Shown: positions 52,632-62,401 of the stretch, in pieces
Layout: the number at the start of each line of letters is the position of its first letter
How positions within the stretch are numbered: position 1 is the stretch's first letter
Notes under the pieces: generated by a model
What the model was told of the DNA's origin: nothing
What the model saw: the letters and a program-made list of their open reading frames with translations, nothing else
Database searches by the model: none
From: JBCCGE01 sp039029455
Lineage (GTDB): Bacteria; Pseudomonadota; Gammaproteobacteria; Arenicellales; Poriferihabitantaceae
Reading direction: 5' to 3'
Assembly: GCA_039029455.1 (NCBI GenBank)
Contig: JBCCGE010000006.1
Location: 7,397-71,396, forward strand
Length of the DNA: 64,000 nucleotides
Program-made: the position numbers and the translations under genes

Positions 52632-55614
52632 GCATCTTCTCTCCACTTGGGTCGTACATATGAGGCGAGACAATCTCTACCTCGAACTCGTGATCTCTGA
52701 CAGGATCAGCCAGCGTGACCGACTTGTCCTGCCAGACCTGATATCCACCCTTCATAAATCCCAGACCAATCCAGTGTCCCATCACCGGCGAATGTGTCAC
52801 CGCAGTAACCCAGCCTTCGCCCAATCCGGAAATCTCACCGGTTTTGCACAACAGTGAACCTGCAGGAAATGTTTTGCTTCGGTCTTTCGGAAAAATCCCA
52901 ACCAGCTGCGACCGATCCTCCCGCATCAATTCCGGACGCGTTCGAAGCGCGCTGCCAATAAACGATTTGTTGGGTGACGCCATTTTGCCGAGTCCCGCAT
53001 CATCAATCGTAACGCGACCATCGAGCTCGGCACCGGTAACGTGACCTTTTTCAATTCGCAGCGCACCCAGTGCTTCCAGTCCATACAGGCACCCATCTTT
53101 AGCCTCCGCAGAAGCCCACAAGATATCCATCATCTCGTTGCAATAGTCCGACGGGGCATATACCTCATAGGCCATTTCACCGGAGAAGCTTATGCGGGCA
53201 ATTCGACAGGGAATACCACCCTTCAGTGTGGTCTCTATCACGCCCATAAACGGAAAGGCCTCATTGGACATAACCGACGGGTCTTCGACACATTCCTCTA
53301 ACACTTCCCTGGATTTTGGTCCTGCCACTGCACTGCCACCCCACTGTTCCGAGACCGAGGTCACATGCACTTTAAGATCCTGCCATCGGGTCTGCAGCAG
53401 CTCTTCGAGAAATACCATGACCATTCCCGCATGGGCCGTCGTTGTCGTCATGAAGTAGTCGTGTTCCGACAGACGCCAGGTCGTGCCGTCATCCATCACG
53501 ATGCCATCGTCACGCAACATGATGCCGTACCGCGCCTTACCAATTGGAAGCTTGGCAAAGGGATTTGTGTAAATACGATTCAAAAACTCTGTCGCGTCCG
53601 GTCCCTGCACCGCGATCTTGCCGAGAGAGGTAACGTCGCAAAGACCAACCGTCCTGCGCACGGTTTCAGTTTCACGAATGTAGGCCTCGGTCATACCTTC
53701 ACCTGATCGGGCAAAGTACCAGGGTCGGTGCCACAGGCCCGCCATTTGCATGGTGCCGCCTTTTGACAGATTCCATTCGTGCATTGGCGTGCGCCGCAAC
53801 GGGCGGAAATGTTCGTCAACACTTCGACCTCGAAGCGCACCGATGGAAACCGGAGTATAGGGCGGCCTAAATGTCGTTGTGCCGACTTCCGGTATGTCCT
53901 TGCCAAGGGCTTCGGCCATCAGAGCGAGCCCGATGATATTGCCCATTTTGCCACCATCAGTGGCCATCCCAAGTGTGGTGTAACGCTTGAGATGCTCAAC
54001 TGACACAAAGCCTTCCTGGTGCGCAAGACGGACATCCGCACAGCTGACGTCGTGCTGAAAATCAACAAAGGATTTCGTTTTGACCCCATCCACTCGCACT
54101 TCGTAAACGGGCTTGATCGCGCCATCCCAACCTCCGGCGGTCGGCATCGCAATCTGCGTTGATGATTTGCCGAGCTCTTCCGCGGTGCGCTCGGCTGCGG
54201 CCTGACCGGATGTCACACAATCGTCTGTATTCCAGATTCCGGCGGCAGACCCTGCCATGATAACGGGTTCACCGTGCGCTGGTGCAACAAAGCACGCCTG
54301 ATCTGCAATCCACCGGGGCTTCACGCCGCGGTGAGAAATCAGATTAACGACGGGTGACCAGCCACCCGAGACCAGAACAAGGTCACACTCCTCGCGACCT
54401 TTGGCCCGCCAGTTGTCTCCACTGGCGCTGGCCAGGTCAAGGGCCTTAACCTGCTTCCCGCCTCGCGCTACTAACGGTGCACTTCCGGTGCGAACGATAA
54501 TCCCGGATTCCCCGGCACGCTCGAGCAAAGTCGCGGGAACTGAAGTCCGTGCATCCACGACCATAACTTCAGCACCTGCATTGGCGAGATCGATTGCACT
54601 CGCATAGGCAGAGTCATTGTTGGTCGCGACAACAACATCTTTTCCGGCCAGCACGCCGAATCGATTCAGGTAGGCCCGCGATGATGCGGCCGTCATTACG
54701 CCCGGTGTGTCATTGTTACCAAAAGCAATATGACGTTCGATGGCGCCGGCACAGACTATGGTTCGCCTCGCACGAACCGTCCAGAAGCGGTGGCGTGGCA
54801 GATGCGGGTTGGGTCGGGCCAGATGATCTGTCACCCTCTCCAAAAGTCCGGCGGTTCCGTAATCGTACAAGCCGAAAGCCTGAGTGCGGGTCATCACTCT
54901 GACACCCGCGCTCTGCAGGGCGTCTACCAGATTTTCTCTGAGTGCTTTGTCTTCCGGCGAGGATGTATTGAGGAGATCACCGCCCAACAGTGAATCCTGC
55001 TCGACGAGTATGACGTCCAGTCCTTTTTCTGCCGCCGCAGTCGCTGCAGTCAGACCCGACGGCCCGGAACCGACAACAAGAACATCGCAATGATCATGAC
55101 CGTGTTCATAGTGATCAGGATCCGGCTCACGCGACGCCGTGCCCATACCGGCCGCCTTGCGAATAAATTTCTCATACCACATCCAGATGCCGGTTCCACT
55201 GCCCCACTCGAGGGGGGGAACGCCCATAAAGGTCTTGTAGTAAAACCCTGCGGACAGGAACATGCTCAGACTGTTGTTAATCGCACCTACATCGCGACGC
55301 ACATTTGGCCACGCGTTTTGCCCGCTGGCGACCAGGCCATCAAACAGCTCCTGCATGGTGGCCTTTACGTTCGGATCTCGACGGGCGCCTTCACCCACGG
55401 TAACGATTGCGCCGGACTCTTCAACGCCCGCAGACATAATGCCCCGGGGACGGTGATACTTGAAACTTCGCGCCAGCACCTTTTCATTATTCGCCATCAG
55501 CGCAGAGGCCAGCGTATCGCCCTGATAGCCCGTCATTTTCTGACCGTCCCAGGAAAAGGTGACGGCCTTCTTTCGATCGATCAGGCCGCCCTGAGCGAGT
55601 CTGCGCGCCGTCAT
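52624..55614 (-). CDS. soxA: Sarcosine oxidase alpha subunit
   Basis: A 996-residue subunit. An N-terminal ferredoxin-like region (about 15-80) precedes an FAD/NAD-binding Rossmann domain with VVGSGPSGLTAA (181-192), and the C-terminal third is a GcvT-like tetrahydrofolate-binding domain (YFMTTTTAHAGMV, EALGALRIEKGH). The complex oxidatively demethylates sarcosine to glycine, passing the methylene group to tetrahydrofolate. The start overlaps the soxD stop (ATGA). Confidence 0.97.
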   Translation of the reverse strand: MTARRLAQGGLIDRKKAVTFSWDGQKMTGYQGDTLASALMANNEKVLARSFKYHRPRGIMSAGVEESGAIVTVGEGARRDPNVKATMQELFDGLVASGQNAWPNVRRDVGAINNSLSMFLSAGFYYKTFMGVPPLEWGSGTGIWMWYEKFIRKAAGMGTASREPDPDHYEHGHDHCDVLVVGSGPSGLTAATAAAEKGLDVILVEQDSLLGGDLLNTSSPEDKALRENLVDALQSAGVRVMTRTQAFGLYDYGTAGLLERVTDHLARPNPHLPRHRFWTVRARRTIVCAGAIERHIAFGNNDTPGVMTAASSRAYLNRFGVLAGKDVVVATNNDSAYASAIDLANAGAEVMVVDARTSVPATLLERAGESGIIVRTGSAPLVARGGKQVKALDLASASGDNWRAKGREECDLVLVSGGWSPVVNLISHRGVKPRWIADQACFVAPAHGEPVIMAGSAAGIWNTDDCVTSGQAAAERTAEELGKSSTQIAMPTAGGWDGAIKPVYEVRVDGVKTKSFVDFQHDVSCADVRLAHQEGFVSVEHLKRYTTLGMATDGGKMGNIIGLALMAEALGKDIPEVGTTTFRPPYTPVSIGALRGRSVDEHFRPLRRTPMHEWNLSKGGTMQMAGLWHRPWYFARSGEGMTEAYIRETETVRRTVGLCDVTSLGKIAVQGPDATEFLNRIYTNPFAKLPIGKARYGIMLRDDGIVMDDGTTWRLSEHDYFMTTTTAHAGMVMVFLEELLQTRWQDLKVHVTSVSEQWGGSAVAGPKSREVLEECVEDPSVMSNEAFPFMGVIETTLKGGIPCRIARISFSGEMAYEVYAPSDYCNEMMDILWASAEAKDGCLYGLEALGALRIEKGHVTGAELDGRVTIDDAGLGKMASPNKSFIGSALRTRPELMREDRSQLVGIFPKDRSKTFPAGSLLCKTGEISGLGEGWVTAVTHSPVMGHWIGLGFMKGGYQVWQDKSVTLADPVRDHEFEVEIVSPHMYDPSGEKMHG

Positions 55615-55901
55615 TTTTCACCTCCGGCAGTCAGAACGCCTGCGATACCGCCATGCGCCGGTCGCACAGAGATGATCTCATGAGTCATGGTGTCTCTCTC
55701 GACAACCAGCCACATGCGGCAGCCATTCACATGGTGCCAGGTCTCCAGCTGAGGGCCGCGAATGTTCTCACGCAGGAATACAGCATCGTGCCACTCCTCA
55801 GCCGAGGCATCCAGCGCAGGATATTCGACCGAGGCGTCAGATCCATACGTAAATTCGCTGTGATCTCGCTCACCGCAAAACGGACAATTTATTCTGATCA
55901 T
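55611..55901 (-). CDS. soxD: Sarcosine oxidase delta subunit
   Basis: A 96-residue zinc-binding subunit: INCPFCGERDHSEFTYG gives Cys6, Cys9 and a His, and HVNGCRMWLVVERDT a further Cys, the expected zinc site. EWHDAVFLRENIRGPQLETWHH is characteristic. It lies between soxB (8 bp) and soxA (4-bp overlap). Confidence 0.94.
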   Translation of the reverse strand: MIRINCPFCGERDHSEFTYGSDASVEYPALDASAEEWHDAVFLRENIRGPQLETWHHVNGCRMWLVVERDTMTHEIISVRPAHGGIAGVLTAGGEK

Positions 55902-55909
55902 GTTGCCCT

Positions 55910-57175
55910 CTAACCGTGCAGTTTAGGATCAGGACCGGCGCCGCGCTCATCGATGATTACGCCACGCTCAAAGCGTTTTAAATCAAAGTGGGCGATGGTG
56001 TCATCCGGCCGATCGTTGGCAATCAGGTCTGCGAAATGCCAGCCCGACGCAGGACTTGCCTTGAAACCTCCGTAGTTCCAGCCGGCATTCAAATAAAGAT
56101 TCTCCAGAGGGGTCTTGCAGATAAACGGCGAGCCGTCCATAGACATATCCATTACTCCGGACCAGTGCCGCAGCAATCTGACTCTGGCCAGGCACGGAAG
56201 AATCGACGTTGCCGCCTCTGCAGTGTCTGCAACAATCGGCAGATTACCCCTCTGCGCATAAGACTTGTACCAGTCGAGGTCGCCTCCGAAAACCATTCCG
56301 CCCTTGTCCGATTGAGAAATATAGAAATGGGCGCCACCAACACCGAACACCACCACCTGATCCAGCAGCGGTTTCAGAGGTTCAGACACGAACGCCTGAA
56401 GTTTATGCGTTTCAATGGGCAGCTTGCCGAGTTCAGCCATCTGCCAGAGTCTTGAGGTATTGCCGGCGACAGCAAAGCCCAGTTTCTTGGCATTGATTCT
56501 GCCGCGAGAGGTTTCAACACCGGTAACACGATTACCCTCGCGTACCACACCAGTAACCTCGCAATTCTGCAAAATATCCACGCCCTGCTGATCGGCACCT
56601 CGGGCGTATCCCCAGGCGACTGCGTCGTGCCGCGCGGTACCGGCGCGACGCTGAACAGCCGCACCAATTATCGGAAAGCGGGCATTGTTATAGTTCAGAT
56701 GGGGGACTTCACGTTTGAGCTGCGACAAGCTCCATAATTCGGCGTCCGAACCAGTAAGACGCATCGAATTGTAGCGACGGGCAGAGCCGTCGCGAGCCGC
56801 AGGGCTGTGGAACAGCGAGATATGCGCACGCTGACTGAACATCACGTTGTAGTTCAGTTCGTGGCTCATATTTTCCCAAAGCTTTAGCGAGTGCTCATAA
56901 AATTCCCGGTTTCCGGGCATCATGTAATTGGAACGAACGATGGTCGTGTTGCGTCCACCATTGCCACCGCCAAGCCAGCCTTTTTCAACGACGGCAATAT
57001 TCTTCTGCCCGTGGTTTTTTGCCAGATAGTACGCGGTCGCCAACCCATGGAGACCCGCGCCGACAATGACAACGTCGTATTCTTTTTTTGGTTCCGGATC
57101 GCGCCATGCCCGGGTCCAGCCGCGTTGACCGGTAAGCCCGTTTTTGATCACGCTCCAGGCAGAGTATCGAGTCAT
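55910..57175 (-). CDS. soxB: Sarcosine oxidase beta subunit
   Basis: A 421-residue flavoprotein from ATG 57175, preceded by a GGAGG ribosome site that decides the start over the frame beginning at 57193. FAD motif VVIVGAGLHGLATAYYLA, RNTTIVRSNYMMPGN and TARHDAVAWGYARGADQ (His183 is the candidate for the covalent flavin). It carries the sarcosine-binding active site. First gene of the soxBDAG operon, 203 bp after the BKACE gene. Confidence 0.96.
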   Translation of the reverse strand: MTRYSAWSVIKNGLTGQRGWTRAWRDPEPKKEYDVVIVGAGLHGLATAYYLAKNHGQKNIAVVEKGWLGGGNGGRNTTIVRSNYMMPGNREFYEHSLKLWENMSHELNYNVMFSQRAHISLFHSPAARDGSARRYNSMRLTGSDAELWSLSQLKREVPHLNYNNARFPIIGAAVQRRAGTARHDAVAWGYARGADQQGVDILQNCEVTGVVREGNRVTGVETSRGRINAKKLGFAVAGNTSRLWQMAELGKLPIETHKLQAFVSEPLKPLLDQVVVFGVGGAHFYISQSDKGGMVFGGDLDWYKSYAQRGNLPIVADTAEAATSILPCLARVRLLRHWSGVMDMSMDGSPFICKTPLENLYLNAGWNYGGFKASPASGWHFADLIANDRPDDTIAHFDLKRFERGVIIDERGAGPDPKLHG

Positions 57176-57378
57176 GTTGCCTCCGAATGGCAATAATTCT
57201 TTGATCGCAGCGACAGCCCGAATGCCGCTGACCGTGGGACAGTCGTTGGGGTATGTATCACTTTTGGTTCAGTTTTGCATCTGTTTTGGTCCACGCTTGG
57301 ATCGTTTTCGAGAATTAACCGACACCGATACTGCATTAGAAAACCCCTTGACGGCTCACGGTACAGATATGGTACCAA

Positions 57379-58242
57379 TCAAACTGGTGAGAATAGAATC
57401 CGGTTGCAATCTGCGGTATCAGCAATGCCATAACCGTGATCACTAAGGCATTGGACCAAATCCGCCACCTGGGATGCGTTTGATTCTGCAACCGTTCCGT
57501 CGGGGCGATAGTGATTGTTCTCAAACCCTATTCGAACATGTCCTCCCATATGAACCGCCTCCAGCAGACAAGCCTTTTCCTGAGCTCCGAAAGCACAACA
57601 GAACCAGTCGCATTGATCAGAATCACGATTCAAGCTCAGTGCGTTCAGAAACGGTTGCAGGTCAGACGGCTCGGACTGTTGATTGACCTGGTATCGCCCC
57701 AGAACAAACAGCAGGCATCGATGCGACGCCGGAATAACGCCTGCATCCTGCAATTCACAGAAGCGGGATACATCCTGTTCATCGTAGAGAATATGTTGGA
57801 TATGGACACCACTTGCATCACAGTTTAAGTAAAAGTGTTTCGCAAAATCCAGATCTGAACGCACCCCGGCCATCTCTCTGAGCCCGACGCTGGCCATCGC
57901 CGGCGAGGTATCAAAAACGGTCTTCGCCTGTTGTTCCGGAGTAAAAACACCGACCGCTTCTGTGGTGATCTGGATACAGAGTTTGGGAATATCTGTTTCA
58001 AGCGTACGTATCAGATGCCTGTACAATTTGCTATCGATGGAGTGCGTTTCGTCAGCATCCCTGACATGCGCATGCAGCACTGAAGCTCCGCACCTGAAAC
58101 AATCGACAGCAACGGCAGCGGTTTCTTCCACAGTTGTCGGCAGATTCGGATGATCAGATTTGGTTTTGCGCGCTCCGTTAGGGGCCACCATCACGATAAC
58201 AGGCCCTCTTGTATCGGCCGTATGAAATGCAGGCGGGGACAT
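57379..58242 (-). CDS. BKACE-family 3-keto-5-aminohexanoate cleavage-type enzyme
   Basis: A 287-residue zinc TIM-barrel enzyme. PNGARKTKSDHPNLPTTVEE, the zinc pair in LHAHVRDAD, and GGHVRIGFENN with the catalytic Glu identify the beta-keto-acid cleavage (BKACE) family, which uses acetyl-CoA to split beta-keto acids. Upstream of soxBDAG, a natural reading is dehydrocarnitine cleavage to betaine and acetoacetyl-CoA, but the family has many substrates. It is 203 bp from soxB, so cotranscription is plausible, not shown. Confidence 0.9.
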   Translation of the reverse strand: MSPPAFHTADTRGPVIVMVAPNGARKTKSDHPNLPTTVEETAAVAVDCFRCGASVLHAHVRDADETHSIDSKLYRHLIRTLETDIPKLCIQITTEAVGVFTPEQQAKTVFDTSPAMASVGLREMAGVRSDLDFAKHFYLNCDASGVHIQHILYDEQDVSRFCELQDAGVIPASHRCLLFVLGRYQVNQQSEPSDLQPFLNALSLNRDSDQCDWFCCAFGAQEKACLLEAVHMGGHVRIGFENNHYRPDGTVAESNASQVADLVQCLSDHGYGIADTADCNRILFSPV

Positions 58243-58351
58243 TGTGGCATCAGTCTTTGAGAATTCGTCTCCCGGATACTGTCACAAAAATCCGATTGGG
58301 AGATAATCAGCTTCCTTTGCAGCAAACCCAAGACGAAAACAAAGCAACGCT

Positions 58352-59143
58352 GTGCGCCTTTTTTACGACATTGACCGGCTAGGACCGGAGCGTTTTGATT
58401 CCGACCGGTTCCAGTTTGTGGTGTACACCGAACGTGCCGATGAAAAGGTCAGGCCGAACGAGGACTGCGCAGGGTGGCTGAATCTGGGTCCGGATCGCAG
58501 CCTGTTCGTTCTCTCTGACGGCCTCGGGGGACGACCCAATGCCGATATCGCATCGCGCACGGCGGTCGAGACAATCCTCAACAGTCTGCAGCATAAGCCT
58601 GCCGAGGATCGAATCGCAGGCGACATCATTGCCGCCATTGACGAGGCGAACGAAGCGTTAATGGCGCACTACACCCGATGTGGTGCAACACTGGCCGTTG
58701 CCAGCTTTTCCGGCACAACCGTTCGCCCGTATCTTATTGGGGACAGCAGTTTCATGCTGGTCGGCAAACGCGGCCTGGTTAAGTATCGTTCAACAGCTCA
58801 TTCTCCCGTAGGTCATCTGGTGGCCGCTGGTGCTTTAACAGCGCGCCAGGGAATCAAGCACACGCAGAATCACCTGGTAGAAAATGTTCTGGGCGACTCC
58901 AGGTTTTACGTCGAGGTGGGCTCTGCTCTGGAAGTCGCAAACCACGACACCATGATCATGTGCAGTGATGGTCTGACCGATCACCTCACTCCAGACAAGA
59001 TTGGAGAAATTGCATGCCGCGACAGGCTGGAAGATTCAGCTCTGGAACTGGCAAACGCCAGTAAGAAACGGATGCAGGCCCGACAAAGCGCCGACGATCT
59101 GACGTTTATTCTGATAAGACTCCAACCCGCCATCGGAGACTAG
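58352..59143 (+). CDS. PP2C-type Ser/Thr protein phosphatase
   Basis: A 263-residue metal-dependent phosphatase: VRPNEDCAG, VLSDGLGGRPNADIASRTAVE, GATLAVASFSG, YLIGDSSFMLV, MIMCSDGLTDHLTP and SADDLTFILI give the metal-binding Asp set. Single-domain and soluble. No partner kinase is adjacent, so its target is unknown. It probably acts in regulation by protein dephosphorylation. Confidence 0.92.
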   Translation: MRLFYDIDRLGPERFDSDRFQFVVYTERADEKVRPNEDCAGWLNLGPDRSLFVLSDGLGGRPNADIASRTAVETILNSLQHKPAEDRIAGDIIAAIDEANEALMAHYTRCGATLAVASFSGTTVRPYLIGDSSFMLVGKRGLVKYRSTAHSPVGHLVAAGALTARQGIKHTQNHLVENVLGDSRFYVEVGSALEVANHDTMIMCSDGLTDHLTPDKIGEIACRDRLEDSALELANASKKRMQARQSADDLTFILIRLQPAIGD

Positions 59144-59164
59144 CCTGCCGAAAGCAGCACCGAC

Positions 59165-59626
59165 TTAAGTAGAGGTTGCCTGAAATGTGCCGCTGATCGC
59201 GAAGTCGATACCGTTGCAGACCAGTGGACCGGAGACATCGCCACTGACCGAGTTATCGTCGAAAGTTCCGGTATAGGTAACCTGTCCACCAGTGCACTCT
59301 ATTTCATTAACCGTAAACTGTACGCTGTCACTGGTGGCTACCAGCGAGTTCCCGTCCACGCTGCCCTCTGCAGGAATTTGATCACTGCTGATCACCACTC
59401 GCGACCCGCTGATTGATACTTCGATGCTCAATACCTCGCTGGCAATGGGTGTACCAACCGAACTGATGACAATAGACTGCGTCCCGGTAAAACCTGAGGA
59501 GGATCCTCCACCGCTTCCCGATCCTCCTCCGCCACAGGCGGTTAGTGTTAACGCCAGACCAAATGCTGTGCAGAGAGCCGTGAGACTCCTCCGTGCTGTC
59601 AATTGTGTGGTCATTATTTTTTTCAT
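59165..59626 (-). CDS. Small lipoprotein of unknown function
   Basis: A 153-residue protein with a lipobox at LTLTAC (Cys31), followed by a Gly/Ser-rich spacer GGGGSGSGGGSSSG. The remainder is a beta-rich domain of about 105 residues with regularly spaced Thr/Val. It should be attached to a membrane. I do not recognise the domain. Confidence 0.8.
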   Translation of the reverse strand: MKKIMTTQLTARRSLTALCTAFGLALTLTACGGGGSGSGGGSSSGFTGTQSIVISSVGTPIASEVLSIEVSISGSRVVISSDQIPAEGSVDGNSLVATSDSVQFTVNEIECTGGQVTYTGTFDDNSVSGDVSGPLVCNGIDFAISGTFQATST

Positions 59627-59699
59627 CTGATCACTTTTCGTTTCAGTTCATTGATACAGCCGGTTTAGACTAACAGAATCGAACGGCCACTTCGACAGC

Positions 59700-60524
59700 T
59701 TATTCAGTCTGACAACCGGGGCAAAAATACAACGACCTGCCGCCCGACTGCATTCTCAAAACTGTTTGTTTGCATCGGTAACAGGACTCTCCCTCACGTC
59801 CGTATACGCTGAAGCGGTGAGACTCGCGATCCGTTTTGCCACTATCCTTAAGTTGCTTTACCAGCGCGGGCGCATTGGTGAGGCCGCCCGTCCGGTATGA
59901 ACGGCGGGTGAGGGACAAAATCGATTTGGCCAGACGGTTTCGCGCCGACCGACAGAGACTTTTTGGCTTCGACCGAGGATCTATTCTGGATTGAAATAAA
60001 ATTTCAGCACGCAGATAGTTCCCGAGTCCCGCCAGAAATTGCTGGTCCAGAAGCAAAGGACCCAGCGCGCGATTTCTGAATTCTGATAAATCCATGCGAT
60101 CTCTTATTTCCTGCCAATCGGGCGACTGGGAGAGAAGATCGGGACCGAGACGGCGAAGGAAAGGATGTTGTGACAGCTCTGCTCTGTTCATTACATCAAT
60201 ATCAGACGCACTGAATAACCATGCGCTCGACGCCTTTGTCACGATCGCCAGACGCAGCTGTCGGTTGCTCTGTGGCTGATTCGCGCCCGCAGTCACGATC
60301 CATCGTCCATACAGTTGGTTGTGAGAGTAAATGATGAGATCGTTTTCAAAAACCGTCAGCATCGCCTTGCCTCGGGTTTCGACTCTGAGAACTCTGGATT
60401 GACGAAGTCGCTTTTCAAATTGCTTCAGGCGTACAAAAGCAAACCAGACTGAGTCAATTTCAGCATCCGCGACAGCGCGTTCGACCTGATCAGCTGCGCG
60501 TCGGATTTCAGGCCCTTCGGGCAT
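59700..60524 (-). CDS. nei: Endonuclease VIII / Fpg-family DNA glycosylase
   Basis: A 274-residue bifunctional DNA glycosylase/lyase. The N-terminal PEGPEIRR (catalytic Pro2, Glu3) suits Nei, H2TH region LLDQQFLAGLGNYLRAEILF, and a C-terminal zinc finger CYRCKQTVLRMQSGGRSLYFCPGC split by the loop. It removes oxidised pyrimidines in base-excision repair. Nei is favoured over Fpg because of the PEGPEIRRAAD start. Confidence 0.93.
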   Translation of the reverse strand: MPEGPEIRRAADQVERAVADAEIDSVWFAFVRLKQFEKRLRQSRVLRVETRGKAMLTVFENDLIIYSHNQLYGRWIVTAGANQPQSNRQLRLAIVTKASSAWLFSASDIDVMNRAELSQHPFLRRLGPDLLSQSPDWQEIRDRMDLSEFRNRALGPLLLDQQFLAGLGNYLRAEILFQSRIDPRSKPKSLCRSARNRLAKSILSLTRRSYRTGGLTNAPALVKQLKDSGKTDRESHRFSVYGREGESCYRCKQTVLRMQSGGRSLYFCPGCQTE

Positions 60525-60641
60525 ACCGTCTATCTCTTGAATCGTGTCCGCAGGTCACTGGCTGAATGGAGAACAATTTCAACACCGGGTACGCTGCCAA
60601 TGCCTTTGCTAAATTGCGACGTTGTCAGACAATTTCTTCCA

Positions 60642-61196
60642 TTAATGCAGCAGGCCAAGCACAGTGGTTTTTAGCGCTTCAATTGATCGCCGCTCGCGGT
60701 TTGGTCGATCAATCAGAATTGCCCCCTGAAGTCCGGCGATTGCTGTGCGCGCCAGCTTGATTGCATCGATCTCGTTGTTGTGGGAGCCGGAATGATCTTT
60801 AAACACCCCGACCAACCAATCTTCTGCCAGGTTAAAAAAATCGGTGAGTTTAGCTTTGTTCTCGTCGTTCAGATCACTCGACTCGGCGGCCAACATGCCG
60901 CAGAGACAGAGGCGATCATTCTCAAGGGCTTCCTCGAAGATGCCTGCAAAGCGCAGGAACCTGTTTTTCGGATCGCCAGCATCTGCATCGATAGCCTCGA
61001 GCCGGTGCCGAAACTCCTGAATATATTGGTCGATTAATGCTGAGGCCAGATCTGACTTTTCGGGGAAGTAATAGTGGACACTTGACGATTTTATGCCCGC
61101 AGCATGGGCCAGCGTTCTGAAGCTCAGGCTGTGGAGGCCGCTCGATCGCACCGCTTCACTGGCCACCGTTTGCAGTTCTTCTCGTTTCGTAGACAT
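60642..61196 (-). CDS. TetR-family transcriptional regulator
   Basis: A 184-residue repressor: N-terminal helix-turn-helix SFRTLAHAAGIKSSSVHYYFPEKSDLASALIDQY divided over residues 24-58 and a ligand-binding C-terminal domain. It is divergent from the amine oxidase gene with a 100-bp spacer bearing palindromic sites, so it probably controls that gene and itself. The effector is unknown. Confidence 0.92.
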   Translation of the reverse strand: MSTKREELQTVASEAVRSSGLHSLSFRTLAHAAGIKSSSVHYYFPEKSDLASALIDQYIQEFRHRLEAIDADAGDPKNRFLRFAGIFEEALENDRLCLCGMLAAESSDLNDENKAKLTDFFNLAEDWLVGVFKDHSGSHNNEIDAIKLARTAIAGLQGAILIDRPNRERRSIEALKTTVLGLLH

Positions 61197-61238
61197 GAAC
61201 GTAAACAGGTTGTTAGTAAACCGAGTATATATTCTCTA

Positions 61239-61290
61239 CCTACCGATAGAAATACAAAATAAACTGCACTAAAATATCTCTATCGATAGA
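61239..61290. promoter_or_regulatory. Probable TetR operator, two related palindromes
   Basis: A perfect 12-bp palindrome TCTATCGATAGA lies at 61279-61290, 6 bp before the amine oxidase start. A near copy CCTACCGATAGA lies at 61239-61250, 40 bp (about four helical turns) away. The place between the divergent TetR and oxidase genes fits repressor binding to both promoters. Confidence 0.6.
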
Positions 61291-61296
61291 TAGAAG

Positions 61297-62391
61297 ATGA
61301 ATACAGATACACTGATTATTGGTGCAGGTCTGAGCGGCCTGCACATCGCCTGGCGATTGCAGCGATTGGGTGTGGACGCTCGCATTCTGGAAGCTCGACC
61401 GCGAATTGGCGGACGGGTGCTTTCAAGACCGTATCACCCTTCGGATTCAAGCAACCGATTCGATCTCGGTCCATCCTGGTTGTGGCCACACAACCGCAAC
61501 CTGCTAAACCTTGTCCATGAATTGGGTCTGGACGACCATCTTTTTGAACAGTATGACAAGGGAGGCGGGATATTCGAATCATCCGACGGCACCATACACC
61601 GCAATACTGGTGGTATGAAAATGTCTGGCTCCCTGCGTTTACAAGGTGGAATCGGCTCTGTAACCGACTGTCTGCTGAGTCAACTCCGGGAGAATTCAGT
61701 GTCACTGAATCAACCGGTTTCACACATAAAATTTGCCAACGGTGTGTTTACCGTCCGAACTTCAAATCGAGACCAGAGCAACACGTTCACGGCGGATCGC
61801 GTGATACTGACGACGCCTCCGCGAGTGGCCTGTCAGGCGATTCAGTTTCAGCCCGAACTCACTGCGGACACACGCATGGCATTGAAGAACACTCAGACCT
61901 GGATGGCATCGCAGGCGAAAGTCGTAATCCAGTACAACGACGCATTCTGGCGCAGAAATGGGCTCTCTGGTGATGCGTTCAGCCAACAGGGTCCGCTCAG
62001 AGAAATCCACGATGCATCATCGTCTAATGCTTCACAGGCCGCACTGTTTGGCTTTGTCGATGGACATACGACTCGATCGAAAATTTCATTAGAGGATTAC
62101 AGAACGCTGGTCGCAGGGCAGATGGGACGCATTTTCGGTTCACCTGGACGACACCCGACCCACATTCATCTGCTCAACTGGTCATCTGAAGAATTGACCT
62201 GCACCCCACTTGACGTTGGCGAGCCTCCCCGGCACAGTTTTTATACGCTCACTTTTGGAGACAAAAATCAGTTTGAGAATCGGCTACTATGGGCAGGTAC
62301 GGAATTTGCCGATGCCAGGTCACACGCTAATGGTTATCTGGAAGGCGCTGTGACTGCCGGATGGCAAGTCATTAGTCAGATAACAGGATAA
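61297..62391 (+). CDS. Flavin-containing amine oxidase
   Basis: A 364-residue FAD amine oxidase of the monoamine oxidase fold. FAD motif IIGAGLSGLHIAWRLQRLGVDARILEARPRIGGR split over residues 7-40, the DLGPSWLWP region, and C-terminal LLWAGTEFADARSHANGYLEGAV close the flavin site. It would deaminate a primary or secondary amine. Shorter than eukaryotic MAO. In an operon with an MBL-fold hydrolase (10 bp) under likely TetR control. Confidence 0.9.
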   Translation: MNTDTLIIGAGLSGLHIAWRLQRLGVDARILEARPRIGGRVLSRPYHPSDSSNRFDLGPSWLWPHNRNLLNLVHELGLDDHLFEQYDKGGGIFESSDGTIHRNTGGMKMSGSLRLQGGIGSVTDCLLSQLRENSVSLNQPVSHIKFANGVFTVRTSNRDQSNTFTADRVILTTPPRVACQAIQFQPELTADTRMALKNTQTWMASQAKVVIQYNDAFWRRNGLSGDAFSQQGPLREIHDASSSNASQAALFGFVDGHTTRSKISLEDYRTLVAGQMGRIFGSPGRHPTHIHLLNWSSEELTCTPLDVGEPPRHSFYTLTFGDKNQFENRLLWAGTEFADARSHANGYLEGAVTAGWQVISQITG

Positions 62392-62401
62392 GAGGTTGAG
62401 T

